Of a stretch of DNA of 64,000 bases, positions 54,663-61,784 are shown in pieces. The notes under the pieces are model-generated. The model ran no database searches and was not told the DNA's origin. It saw only the letters and a list, made by a program, of their open reading frames with translations. This DNA is from JAEXOD01 sp963663265 (GTDB taxonomy: Bacteria; Bacteroidota; Ignavibacteria; Ignavibacteriales; Melioribacteraceae). The position numbers and the translations under genes are program-made. Numbering within the stretch: position 1 is the first letter of the stretch; each line of letters starts with the position of its first letter. Location of the stretch: contig CAXXXM010000002.1 of NCBI GenBank assembly GCA_963663265.2, positions 806,001 to 870,000 on the forward strand, read 5' to 3'.

Positions 54663-55735
54663 GCTAAATTATTTTCCGTATTAAATTTTAAGTTAATTAA
54701 AAAAGTATTCTCTGTTTCACTCTTTTCGTAAATATATTTCCCCGCATATATTAATTCAAGTCTTTTTAGAACGTTAGCAAGACCAATCCCTTCTTGTTTT
54801 TTAATACTTACTTCTTGTTCAGGTTTGTTGTTTTCTATTACAAATTCAATTTCAGATTTTAATAATTTTAATGAAACTTTAATATAAGAATTGTTTACAG
54901 AATTACTTACACCATGTTTAAAACTATTTTCAATAAACGGAAATAGCAGCAAAGGAGGAATATATATTTTTTCTATTTCTCCTTCAATAGTAAATTCATA
55001 TGCAAGTTTATCCCCATATCTAAGTTTTTCTAACTCCACATAATCATTTATTAATTTTAATTCCTTCTCAATTAAAATAAAGTCATTTTTGCTTTCATAT
55101 AATATAAAATCCATCATTGCCGAAATTTTTAAAATCATTTCAGCAGTTTTATCAGATTTTTTTAATGCAAGAGCGTATAAACTATTTAACACATTAAATA
55201 GAAAATGTGGATTCATTTGGGCTTTTAGGAACTTCAGTTCTGCTTCAAGTTTCTCTTTTTTAAGTTCTTGAGTTATTTGATTATTAATAAACCAACGTTT
55301 TGTCAACTTAATAAAACCAAAAACAAAAACAACAAAATAGATACTTATTGCATGAGCCATTAAATATGTCGGATAAAAAAAGCCGGCTTTATAATACCCT
55401 TCTGCCCCCATTTTGCTATAAAACTTTGGAGCTAAATAGAACCAAAAAACTGTTTTCATTGAAAAAATAAATACTAATGCCGACACTATAAAAATCAAAA
55501 TAAATTTAAAGTATTGTTTAGATAATAAGAATTTTGGAACCAAGTAATAATTAGTAAAATATGAAGCCGCAATCATTATAGGCAAATAAATTAAATACCC
55601 TTCAAGCATGTCTAAATAATCTTTACTATAATATCCGCTTTGGAAGGTATAATAGGACAAGTAGAAGATCCAAAACAAAAAATGCAATAGGATTCTTTTA
55701 CCCTTTAATACTGATGCAACTAACTTAATATTCAT
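54659..55735 (-). CDS. LytS/YehU-type sensor histidine kinase
   Basis: The start at 55735 (MNIKLVASVLKGKRILLHFL) is chosen because the 15 codons before it are not family-like. The 358-residue protein has four transmembrane segments in the first half. The His_kinase domain shows FLKAQMNPHFLFNVLNSLYA with the phosphorylated His of NPHFLFN. The HATPase part shows IPPLLLFPFIENSFKHGVSN and GIGLANVLKRLELIY. It donates phosphate to the overlapping LytTR regulator. Confidence 0.92.
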   Translation of the reverse strand: MNIKLVASVLKGKRILLHFLFWIFYLSYYTFQSGYYSKDYLDMLEGYLIYLPIMIAASYFTNYYLVPKFLLSKQYFKFILIFIVSALVFIFSMKTVFWFYLAPKFYSKMGAEGYYKAGFFYPTYLMAHAISIYFVVFVFGFIKLTKRWFINNQITQELKKEKLEAELKFLKAQMNPHFLFNVLNSLYALALKKSDKTAEMILKISAMMDFILYESKNDFILIEKELKLINDYVELEKLRYGDKLAYEFTIEGEIEKIYIPPLLLFPFIENSFKHGVSNSVNNSYIKVSLKLLKSEIEFVIENNKPEQEVSIKKQEGIGLANVLKRLELIYAGKYIYEKSETENTFLINLKFNTENNLA

Positions 55736-55980
55736 ATAATTAATATTATTTAACCTAATTAGTAATATACAATAATACATTTAAAATAGTATAGCTTATA
55801 GACAAAAACCAGATTATTGTAGATAAACAGCTAATTTATTCAATTTTTTTCAAAAATCAGTTGATAAATGCCGTATATCTATTAAAAGGTTTAGTTGGTC
55901 TATATTTAAAATTCAACAATAATAAATAGAGTATATTGCACCATCAATCTTTCGTTTCAACAAAAAAAAAAGAGACTGCT

Positions 55981-56937
55981 ATGTTTAAATTAAACTACTT
56001 TTCAATATTGATAATGTTATTAACGTTTACAAGTGCAGCATATGCACAGCTTACTTTGGATTCCACCGTTACCGATTACGATGGTAATGTTTACAAAACA
56101 GTAAAAGTTGGAAATCAAATATGGATGGCAGAAAATCTACGCTCAAGACATTACGCTGATGGTACATTAATTCCTGATGTAGCTTCATACAACAATAGCG
56201 ATAGCTTGGAAGCAATATACGGATTATTATACACTTGGCATGCGGCAATGAAAAACAGCACTACTCAAAAAGCTCAAGGTGTAAGTCCAAACGGTTGGCA
56301 TATTCCAAGCGATTCAGAATGGAAAGAGTTAGAAAACTATTTAGGGGGAGCTGCAATTGCAGGGGGTAAAATGAAAGATACCGGTACTATTTATTGGAAA
56401 GCTCCAAATACAGGAGCAACTAATAGTAGTGGATTGAATATTATACCGGGAGGAGAATACGATGCTTATTATTCACCAAATGTTTTTAGAATAATTAACG
56501 AATATGCTGTATTTTGGACTTCAACACAATTGGGTGTGCTTAAAGCAAGAGAAAGATATTACACTTATAACTCTGCAAAAAGCCAAATTTATGATTGGTT
56601 CAAAGTAATGAAATATTCCATACGTTGTATAAAAGATCAAATTACCGATGTGGAAGAAGCAGGGGTAAAGGCATTTGATTTTAAATTAAATCAAAACTAC
56701 CCTAACCCGTTTAATCCCACTACAACAATTGAATATTCAATAATGCAAGACGCTAACGTAAAAATAAGTATATATAATATTTTAGGCGAACTATTATTTA
56801 ACGTTGTAGATTCATTTAAAACAAAAGGTAATCATTCAGAAATTATAACCCTTGAAAATTACTCAAGCGGCATTTATTATTGCTCACTAACCGCCGGCAA
56901 TAATAACGAAATTAAAAAGATGATTTATTTGAAATAA
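55981..56937 (+). CDS. Secreted FISUMP-domain protein with type IX sorting domain
   Basis: The ATG at 55981 starts a proper signal peptide (MFKLNYFSILIMLLTFTSAA, cut after YAQ); the longer frame adds 15 polar residues. The 318-residue protein has a FISUMP domain (TVTDYDGNVYKTVKVGNQIW, MAENLRSRHYADGTLIP, GWHIPSDSEWKELENYLGG, IIPGGEY, FWTSTQ, YSIRCIKD), a fold related to the FGE/C-type lectin group and named from Fibrobacter. A type A sorting domain (NYPNPFNPTTTIEYS ... KKMIYLK) ends it. It is probably a surface protein; the function is unknown. Confidence 0.88.
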   Translation: MFKLNYFSILIMLLTFTSAAYAQLTLDSTVTDYDGNVYKTVKVGNQIWMAENLRSRHYADGTLIPDVASYNNSDSLEAIYGLLYTWHAAMKNSTTQKAQGVSPNGWHIPSDSEWKELENYLGGAAIAGGKMKDTGTIYWKAPNTGATNSSGLNIIPGGEYDAYYSPNVFRIINEYAVFWTSTQLGVLKARERYYTYNSAKSQIYDWFKVMKYSIRCIKDQITDVEEAGVKAFDFKLNQNYPNPFNPTTTIEYSIMQDANVKISIYNILGELLFNVVDSFKTKGNHSEIITLENYSSGIYYCSLTAGNNNEIKKMIYLK

Positions 56938-56973
56938 TTGTAAATTGTGAATTATTTTGTAAAAACATACGGT

Positions 56974-57008
56974 TTCCCAAATCACCAAGATGTTTCTTGA
57001 TTTGGGAA
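56974..57008 (+). terminator. Hairpin downstream of the FISUMP gene
   Basis: TTCCCAAATC (56974-56983) pairs with GATTTGGGAA (56999-57008), 37 bases after the stop. The tail is only moderately T-rich. Confidence 0.65.
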
Positions 57009-57138
57009 TATTATTCTCAACGGTTTATAGTCCTGGAATAAATTGGCTTTTTCTTCCGTTTTGAGTCATTTTTTTCAGGACATTACGTCAGTTGGTAAAG
57101 CCTAATGAATTAATTAATACATTAAGTATGTTAATAGA

Positions 57139-57276
57139 TTACAGCCTTTTATTAAAATGGTCTTCAAGGGCTTTAATTTTTTTGCCCCTCCAGGAATAAC
57201 CAAGGAATAAATATGCTAATCCATTACAAAAATAAATTGCACATACAATAATTAATATAGAAAAAATTAAGTCCAT
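57139..57276 (-). CDS. Possible 45-residue membrane peptide
   Basis: This minus-strand frame codes for MDLIFSILIIVCAIYFCNGL then AYLFLGYSWRGKKIKALEDH and FNKRL. It has a hydrophobic N-terminal segment and a basic amphipathic tail, as in many small bacterial membrane proteins. AAGG lies seven bases before the ATG. It does not belong to any family I recognise and has no cotranscribed neighbour. It could be a chance frame. Confidence 0.4.
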   Translation of the reverse strand: MDLIFSILIIVCAIYFCNGLAYLFLGYSWRGKKIKALEDHFNKRL

Positions 57277-57479
57277 TTAAGCCTTAAAATAGAAAATAAT
57301 AAAATTTTAATTATTATTAACTAAATAAGTACAATCAGTTTATTAATATAAGAGAATTATAGCAAAAAAGTCCTGAAAAAAAATCAAAAAAAAATATGTT
57401 TTTTAAAATTTTTTGTTGCGTATTTTAAAAAATGATATTATATTTACAATCTATCTTTATGATAGTTCTTAAAAATAAT

Positions 57480-57556
57480 GGGGTCGTAGTTCAGTTGGTT
57501 AGAACGCCTGCCTGTCACGCAGGAGGTCGCGAGTTCGAGTCTCGTCGACCCCGCCA
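57480..57556 (+). tRNA. tRNA-Asp (anticodon GTC)
   Basis: The cloverleaf is complete. Acceptor GGGGTCG pairs with CGACCCC (57546-57552), with discriminator G and encoded CCA (57554-57556). The anticodon stem is CCTGC/GCAGG with loop CTGTCAC, so the anticodon GTC is at 57514-57516. The T arm is GCGAG-TTCGAGT-CTCGT. The 3' end is repeated in two degenerate copies downstream. Confidence 0.97.
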
Positions 57557-57855
57557 AAAAGCTCAGAGTAATCTGAGCTTTTTTCATTTTAAAAAGTCTT
57601 TGGGCTTTTAGCGGAAAGTCACGCAGTAGGTTGTCCCGATGTATCGGGAAGTTGCGCATTTGTCCCGAATTTATTCGGGATCGACCCCGCCAAAAAGCTC
57701 AGAGTAATCTGAGCTTTTTTCGTTTTAAACAAGTCTTTGGGCTTTTAGTGGGAAGTCACGCAGTAGGTCGTCCCGATGTATCGGGAAGTTGCGCATTTGT
57801 CCCGAATTTATTCGGGATCGACCCCGCCAAAAAGCTCAGAGTAATCTGAGCTTTT
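57545..57855 (+). repeat. Tandem array of tRNA-Asp 3' end plus terminator, three copies
   Basis: The block TCGACCCCGCCAAAAAGCTC with the terminator hairpin occurs at 57545, 57681 and 57818, spaced 136 and 137 bases. The intervening sequence (GTCTTTGGGCTTTTAG, GTCACGCAGTAGGT) recalls the anticodon-arm part of the tRNA but is interrupted by two palindromes, TCCCGATGTATCGGGA and CCCGAATTTATTCGGG. Copies two and three cannot fold as tRNAs. Apparent frames across this array are artefacts. Confidence 0.85.
57557..57585 (+). terminator. Terminator of tRNA-Asp
   Basis: AAAAGCTCAGA (57557-57567) pairs with TCTGAGCTTTT (57572-57582), followed by T. The same hairpin is repeated near 57693 and 57830. 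Confidence 0.9.
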
Positions 57856-58152
57856 TTCGTTTTAAATAAGTCGCAAACATTGTCTGAACGGTGATTCTTG
57901 GGATTAAAATGATTTTTGGGATTAAAGATTAAAAAGCTGGAGACTTGAGACCAGAAACTTGAAACTTGGTTTATAATTGTCTGAACGACAATTCTTGGGA
58001 TTTATAAGATTTATGTGATTATAGATTAAACCATTTGGTATAAGCAGAAAAGCCTATATTTAGATAAATGAGACCCAGCGGGTCGGAATGTTAATAGCAA
58101 ACCGAGCCACACGAAATAACAAGCCCCAGCGGGGCGACATATTCGCATTGTT
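57853..58152. repeat. Dispersed intergenic repeat, copy 2
   Basis: This copy follows the last tRNA 3'-end copy. The first part (57853-57960) matches 60705-60815. The second part (57961-58152, 192 bases) matches 61384-61575 with three mismatches and no gaps. It contains GTCTGAACG, GACCCAGCGGGTC and GCCCCAGCGGGGC palindromes. Confidence 0.85.
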
Positions 58153-58304
58153 CAACAAATATTTAAGTTTTTACATACTCCCCAATTATAAACTACTTCG
58201 TCAAGCAGTAGTCGTCCCGAACTTTCGAAAAAGCCGCAAGTATATTTTCCAGATATAAGTTGACTTTTTTTTGTTTTTGAGTCAGCCTATTCCAGATCTA
58301 TACA

Positions 58305-60191
58305 TTAAAGGTCTTCAGCAAGCCGGAAACCAAGCAGCGACGACCTAACATCTGGGGCGTTCTTATAACGAGTGACAGAACGGCATTCGAAATCATCACT
58401 AAACCAAGAAGCACCGCGAAGCACCTTGTATATTCCGCCGCTTGGTCCTTGCGGATTACTACTTGGACTTATGCTATAATAAGTATCGCTATACCAATCG
58501 TTAACCCATTCCCATACATTTCCGCTCATATCGAATAAACCAAGCTCGTTTGCTTGTTTTATACCAACTATGTGCGTTTTTGAACCGCAGTTATCTCTAT
58601 ACCATGCAACATCTCCAATAGTGTTGGTCCCGGAATATGTAAAGCCATTGCTGCTATTTCCTCCCCTTGCCGCAAATTCCCACTCTGCTTCTGTAGGCAG
58701 TCTAAAATGTTTTCCCGTCTTTTGGTTTAACTTTTTAATAAATGCTTGTATATCAATCCAACTAACTTGCTCAACCGGTAAATTATCCCCTGTAAAACAA
58801 CTTGGTTTTGTACCATAAACTGCCCTCCATAATTTTTGTGTAACCTCGTATTTTCCTATCTTATAGCTTTTTAAGGTTACCGCATGTTCAGGTCGTTCGT
58901 TGGTATATCCTGGGCAACTGTTGCTTCCCATATTAAAAGTTCCACCGGAAACAATAACCATCTCAGGATTAATATTGCATCCGTTTACAACCAAAGAATA
59001 CTTTGAATAATTGTAATTTGATTTTGCCCTGATTTTAAAATAAAATATTTCTAAATTTGGATATATTCCCAGTATATTTGCACTTGTTGTATTGGATGGC
59101 ACTGTTTTTTCTAAAGAATAGTTTATTCCGTCGCTACTTTTGTATATCTCAAAACCCGTTTCGTAATTGCTGTTATCTGTCCATGTTAATACAGCTTCAC
59201 TTTCTACAATATTTGTTATTTTAAGATTTGTGGGTGCATTAAATTGTAATGTAGAATTTGCAGTATTTGTGTAACTGGAATAATTAACCCTTGTTTTGCC
59301 CCTTACTCTAAAATAATATTGTTTTGTTGTTAAATAAGTCCCTTCAATTGTTGCAGTTGTTAAATTAGCTCCAATTGTTTTTGCAAGTGTAAATATAGCT
59401 CCGTCTTCGCTTTTTTCTATCTCAAAACCCGTTTCCAAACTACTGTTATCTGTCCACGATAATACAATTTCGGTATCAATAAAATTTGTTATTTGTAGGT
59501 TTGTTGGGGCATTTAGTGTAAATTGGCTAACTGCAGATGCATAGCCCGAATAATTGTATTCTGATTTTCCTCTCACATTAAATTTGTACGTTTTACCCGA
59601 TAAATAATTATATTTTATTATGGCATCAGAATAATTAGCTTCAACACTTTTGGTTAAAATAACATTTTCGTTCTCTATTAACTGTATATCGTATCCCGTC
59701 TCAAAATTACTGTTATCCTTCCAGCTAACTGTTGCAGTTGTATCCGTATTAAAAACAGCCGTTACACTCGTCGGCATTAAAATTAACTTTTTTTGAATTG
59801 TTGAAGTTGTCCCTGCATTATTCCCTCCGTAGTTCACACCAATCCTAAACGTATAAGTTGTATCGCATAAAAATATTGTGTTTATTTCGGCTTCATTATT
59901 TTTAACCGTATCGTATCCAGCCGTGGTAAAAGTAAGACCATTGTCCATACTTTGCTCAAATTGAACAACTTTCATTGTTCCAAATAGCAATTGCTCATTA
60001 TCTATCCAACTTACTTTTAAATTATTTTCCGAAAAAGAAATTGCCTGTAAACCGTTTGGGTTTGCAGGTATTACCTCTGGGGCAACCGGATTATCAAATT
60101 TGTGATCTTTGCAAGAATTTATAATTATTACAAATAAAATTGTGCTTAAAACGAGTAATCCTTTTTTTATATTTCCTATGGAGAATTTCAA
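58305..60191 (-). CDS. Lipoprotein with fibronectin type III repeats and formylglycine-enzyme-like domain
   Basis: This 628-residue protein has a lipobox ending INSC (Cys27). Residues about 45-400 form four fibronectin type III-like modules (for example LTWTDNSNYETGFEIYKSSD, VLSWTDNSSLETGFEIEKSE). Residues about 400-628 are a SUMF1/FGE-type domain (MVIVSGGTFNMGSNSCPGYT, YKIGKYEVTQKLW, FRLPTEAEWEFAARGGNSSN, FDMSGNVWEWVNDWYSD, VLRGASWFSDDFE, LLGFRLAEDL). True FGE oxidises a sulfatase cysteine, but many such domains only bind. No sulfatase gene is in the window. The gene is bracketed by direct repeats. Confidence 0.9.
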   Translation of the reverse strand: MKFSIGNIKKGLLVLSTILFVIIINSCKDHKFDNPVAPEVIPANPNGLQAISFSENNLKVSWIDNEQLLFGTMKVVQFEQSMDNGLTFTTAGYDTVKNNEAEINTIFLCDTTYTFRIGVNYGGNNAGTTSTIQKKLILMPTSVTAVFNTDTTATVSWKDNSNFETGYDIQLIENENVILTKSVEANYSDAIIKYNYLSGKTYKFNVRGKSEYNYSGYASAVSQFTLNAPTNLQITNFIDTEIVLSWTDNSSLETGFEIEKSEDGAIFTLAKTIGANLTTATIEGTYLTTKQYYFRVRGKTRVNYSSYTNTANSTLQFNAPTNLKITNIVESEAVLTWTDNSNYETGFEIYKSSDGINYSLEKTVPSNTTSANILGIYPNLEIFYFKIRAKSNYNYSKYSLVVNGCNINPEMVIVSGGTFNMGSNSCPGYTNERPEHAVTLKSYKIGKYEVTQKLWRAVYGTKPSCFTGDNLPVEQVSWIDIQAFIKKLNQKTGKHFRLPTEAEWEFAARGGNSSNGFTYSGTNTIGDVAWYRDNCGSKTHIVGIKQANELGLFDMSGNVWEWVNDWYSDTYYSISPSSNPQGPSGGIYKVLRGASWFSDDFECRSVTRYKNAPDVRSSLLGFRLAEDL

Positions 60192-60651
60192 ATTCTGATT
60201 TTTCCTATATTAAATTTAACCCATGATTTGCTATTATTAATATTACTTTTTATATCAAAAAATAAGTAATTATTATTCTAATCTCAATACAATCTTAAAG
60301 AAATAATAGTTGTTTGACTTTCCAAACCATTATTTTTATGATTCTAATTATTTATTATCTTCTTTTGGATCATTTCCGACAAAGAATCTCCCAAAGTTGA
60401 AGTGATTATCTTTTATATTCACCATTCATGATGATTTAATATCTATAAATCGCTATAAACATTTCACTTATTATTATGTCACTCCTGAGGAGATTTTATT
60501 TTATTTTATTTCACAATTGATAAATTGTGATTGGGTTGAAACTTCTTTTTAGAGTTCGAAGGGTTAACTTTTATCAGTTACTGAATTTATGGAAATTCTG
60601 TTTAGCAAATTACCCGTATTATTTAATAGTGAAAAAAACTAAGAATATTGA

Positions 60652-60683
60652 GGTTGCGAGTTCAAGTCTCGTCATCTCCGCTA
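60652..60683 (+). pseudogene. tRNA 3' fragment (T arm and acceptor strand)
   Basis: The T arm GCGAG-TTCAAGT-CTCGT is almost identical to that of tRNA-Asp and is followed by CATCTCC-G-CTA, a 3' acceptor strand. No matching GGAGATG 5' half lies upstream. A hairpin with T tract (AAACCC...GGGTTTTT, about 60683-60709) follows, as after a real tRNA. Confidence 0.75.
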
Positions 60684-60704
60684 AAACCCGAATAAAAATT
60701 TGGG

Positions 60705-60815
60705 TTTTTCGTTTTAAATAAGTCGCAAATACTGTCTGAACGGTGATTATTGGGATTAAAAGGATTTCTGAGATTAAAGATTAAAAAGCTGGAAACTTGA
60801 GACCAGAGACTTGGT
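60705..60815. repeat. Dispersed intergenic repeat, copy 3 (first part only)
   Basis: It matches 57853-57960 (TTCGTTTTAAATAAGTCGCA ... CTGTCTGAACGGTGATT ... AAAAAGCTGGAAACTTGAGA). As at 57853, it follows directly after a tRNA-type terminator. Confidence 0.8.
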
Positions 60816-60903
60816 AATTGGTGATTCGTGATTGGTATAAAGTGACGAGTAACAAGTAACGTGTGACGAGAATGTTGCAAAACTCTTAAATCCCCGAACT
60901 CGG

Positions 60904-61182
60904 GTGTCACGGTCTGAACCGTGACACAAACTTTTATCAAAAACGCCGCTGTTTTTACAGTAAATTCATTCGGTCATGGTGAGACCATGACCGCCAAGAA
61001 ATTATTCCTCAATTATGAAACGTCTTCGTGACGTATAATGAGGAATTTTTATATTTCTGTCCCACGACTTTAGTCGTGCGGTTTTATGTAAAATCAATTT
61101 TCTTTTCGCCCATGACTTCAGTCATGTGGATAAAATATAAAGCCAACCGTCTACGCATACAATCCCCACTCCAGCGGAGTGG
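60904..61182. repeat. Cluster of perfect short hairpins (REP-like mosaic)
   Basis: In order: GTGTCACGGT-ctga-ACCGTGACAC (60904-60927), CGGTCATGGT-gag-ACCATGACCG (60971-60993), an ATTCCTC...GAGGAAT stem (about 61004-61046), CACGACT-tt-AGTCGTG (61063-61078), CATGACT-tc-AGTCATG (61111-61126) and CCACTCC-agc-GGAGTGG (61166-61182). Each has different stem sequence but similar size and tiny loops. Confidence 0.85.
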
Positions 61183-61195
61183 ATTTAATTTCCTG

Positions 61196-61575
61196 AACTT
61201 AGATTTGGAAGGATTCTATTGATTTTTGAGATTAATCTTTTGCAGATTTTTCGTCACTTGTCACATCGTCACTTTTTTTGATTGCGGAGCAATCACACTT
61301 TGTTAACCACAATACTCAGCAATTCCCCACGACTTCGGATGAAGTCGCACATTTTTTATCAACGGTTCAAAAACCAGGGACTTGAAACTTGGTTTATAAT
61401 TGTCTGAACGACGATTCTTGGGATTTATAAGATTTATGTGATTATAGATTAAACCATTTGGTATAAGCAGAAAAGCCTATATTTAGATAAATGAGACCCA
61501 GCGGGTTGGAATGTTAATAGCAAACCGAGCCACACAAAATAACAAGCCCCAGCGGGGCGACATATTCGCATTGTT
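61196..61575. repeat. Dispersed intergenic repeat, copy 4
   Basis: The first half resembles 20815-20960 (AGATTTGGAAGGATT, GGAGCAATCACAC, CGACTTC-ggat-GAAGTCG at 61330-61347). The second half, 61384-61575, is 189/192 identical to 57961-58152. Confidence 0.85.
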
Positions 61576-61784
61576 TGTCTACAAAAAGTTACTGCCCCCT
61601 GTGTTTTTTAATATCCCGGTACTTAATTGACCGGGAATTATAACTGAACCATGCCCCTATTTATTCCTCTTTTTGTAATCTGCTGCTTTCTAAGTAACCG
61701 GCACTCCTGACTTTATGTTTGCTTATTTTTTCGTTTGTTATTATCTTTGTTGAAAATTTGTTATTATTCATAACTGGAGTTAAG

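Larger units (their letters stand above)
56938..57479. other. Intergenic region before tRNA-Asp
   Basis: There are 542 bases. They contain the terminator at 56974-57008, a possible 45-codon membrane peptide gene at 57139-57276, and an AT-rich stretch that probably carries the tRNA promoter. Confidence 0.55.
57557..58304. other. Intergenic region after tRNA-Asp
   Basis: The 748 bases are filled by the tRNA 3'-end tandem array and dispersed repeat copy 2. The last 150 bases before the lipoprotein stop hold only scattered short palindromes. No gene is supported. Confidence 0.6.
60192..61784. other. Repeat-rich intergenic region
   Basis: There are 1593 bases without a credible gene. From left to right they hold plain AT-rich sequence (60192-60650), a tRNA 3' fragment (60652-60683) and its terminator, dispersed repeat copy 3 (60705-60815), a cluster of perfect hairpins (60904-61182), repeat copy 4 (61196-61575) and the promoter region of the propeller gene. 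Frames in it run through palindromes and are rejected. Confidence 0.65.

Noticed and set aside
57444..57659. 71-residue minus-strand frame across tRNA-Asp
   Set aside because: It is the antisense of the tRNA and its terminator; the familiar STRLELATSCVTGRR sequence is a translation artefact of tRNA-Asp genes.
57631..57849. 72-residue plus-strand frame
   Set aside because: It runs through the tandem tRNA 3'-end array and its palindromes; the internal repetition is nucleotide repetition, not protein.
57545..57855. CRISPR-like regular spacing
   Set aside because: Only three units of about 136 bases, with both repeat and spacer conserved and derived from a tRNA end; no cas genes.
58305..60191. 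Formylglycine-generating enzyme acting on a local sulfatase
   Set aside because: No sulfatase gene with a CxPxR motif is seen in the window and the domain is lipid-anchored behind Fn3 repeats, so a binding role is as likely.
60662..60940. 92-residue minus-strand frame
   Set aside because: Composed of repeat copy 3, a tRNA fragment and a hairpin; no coding features.
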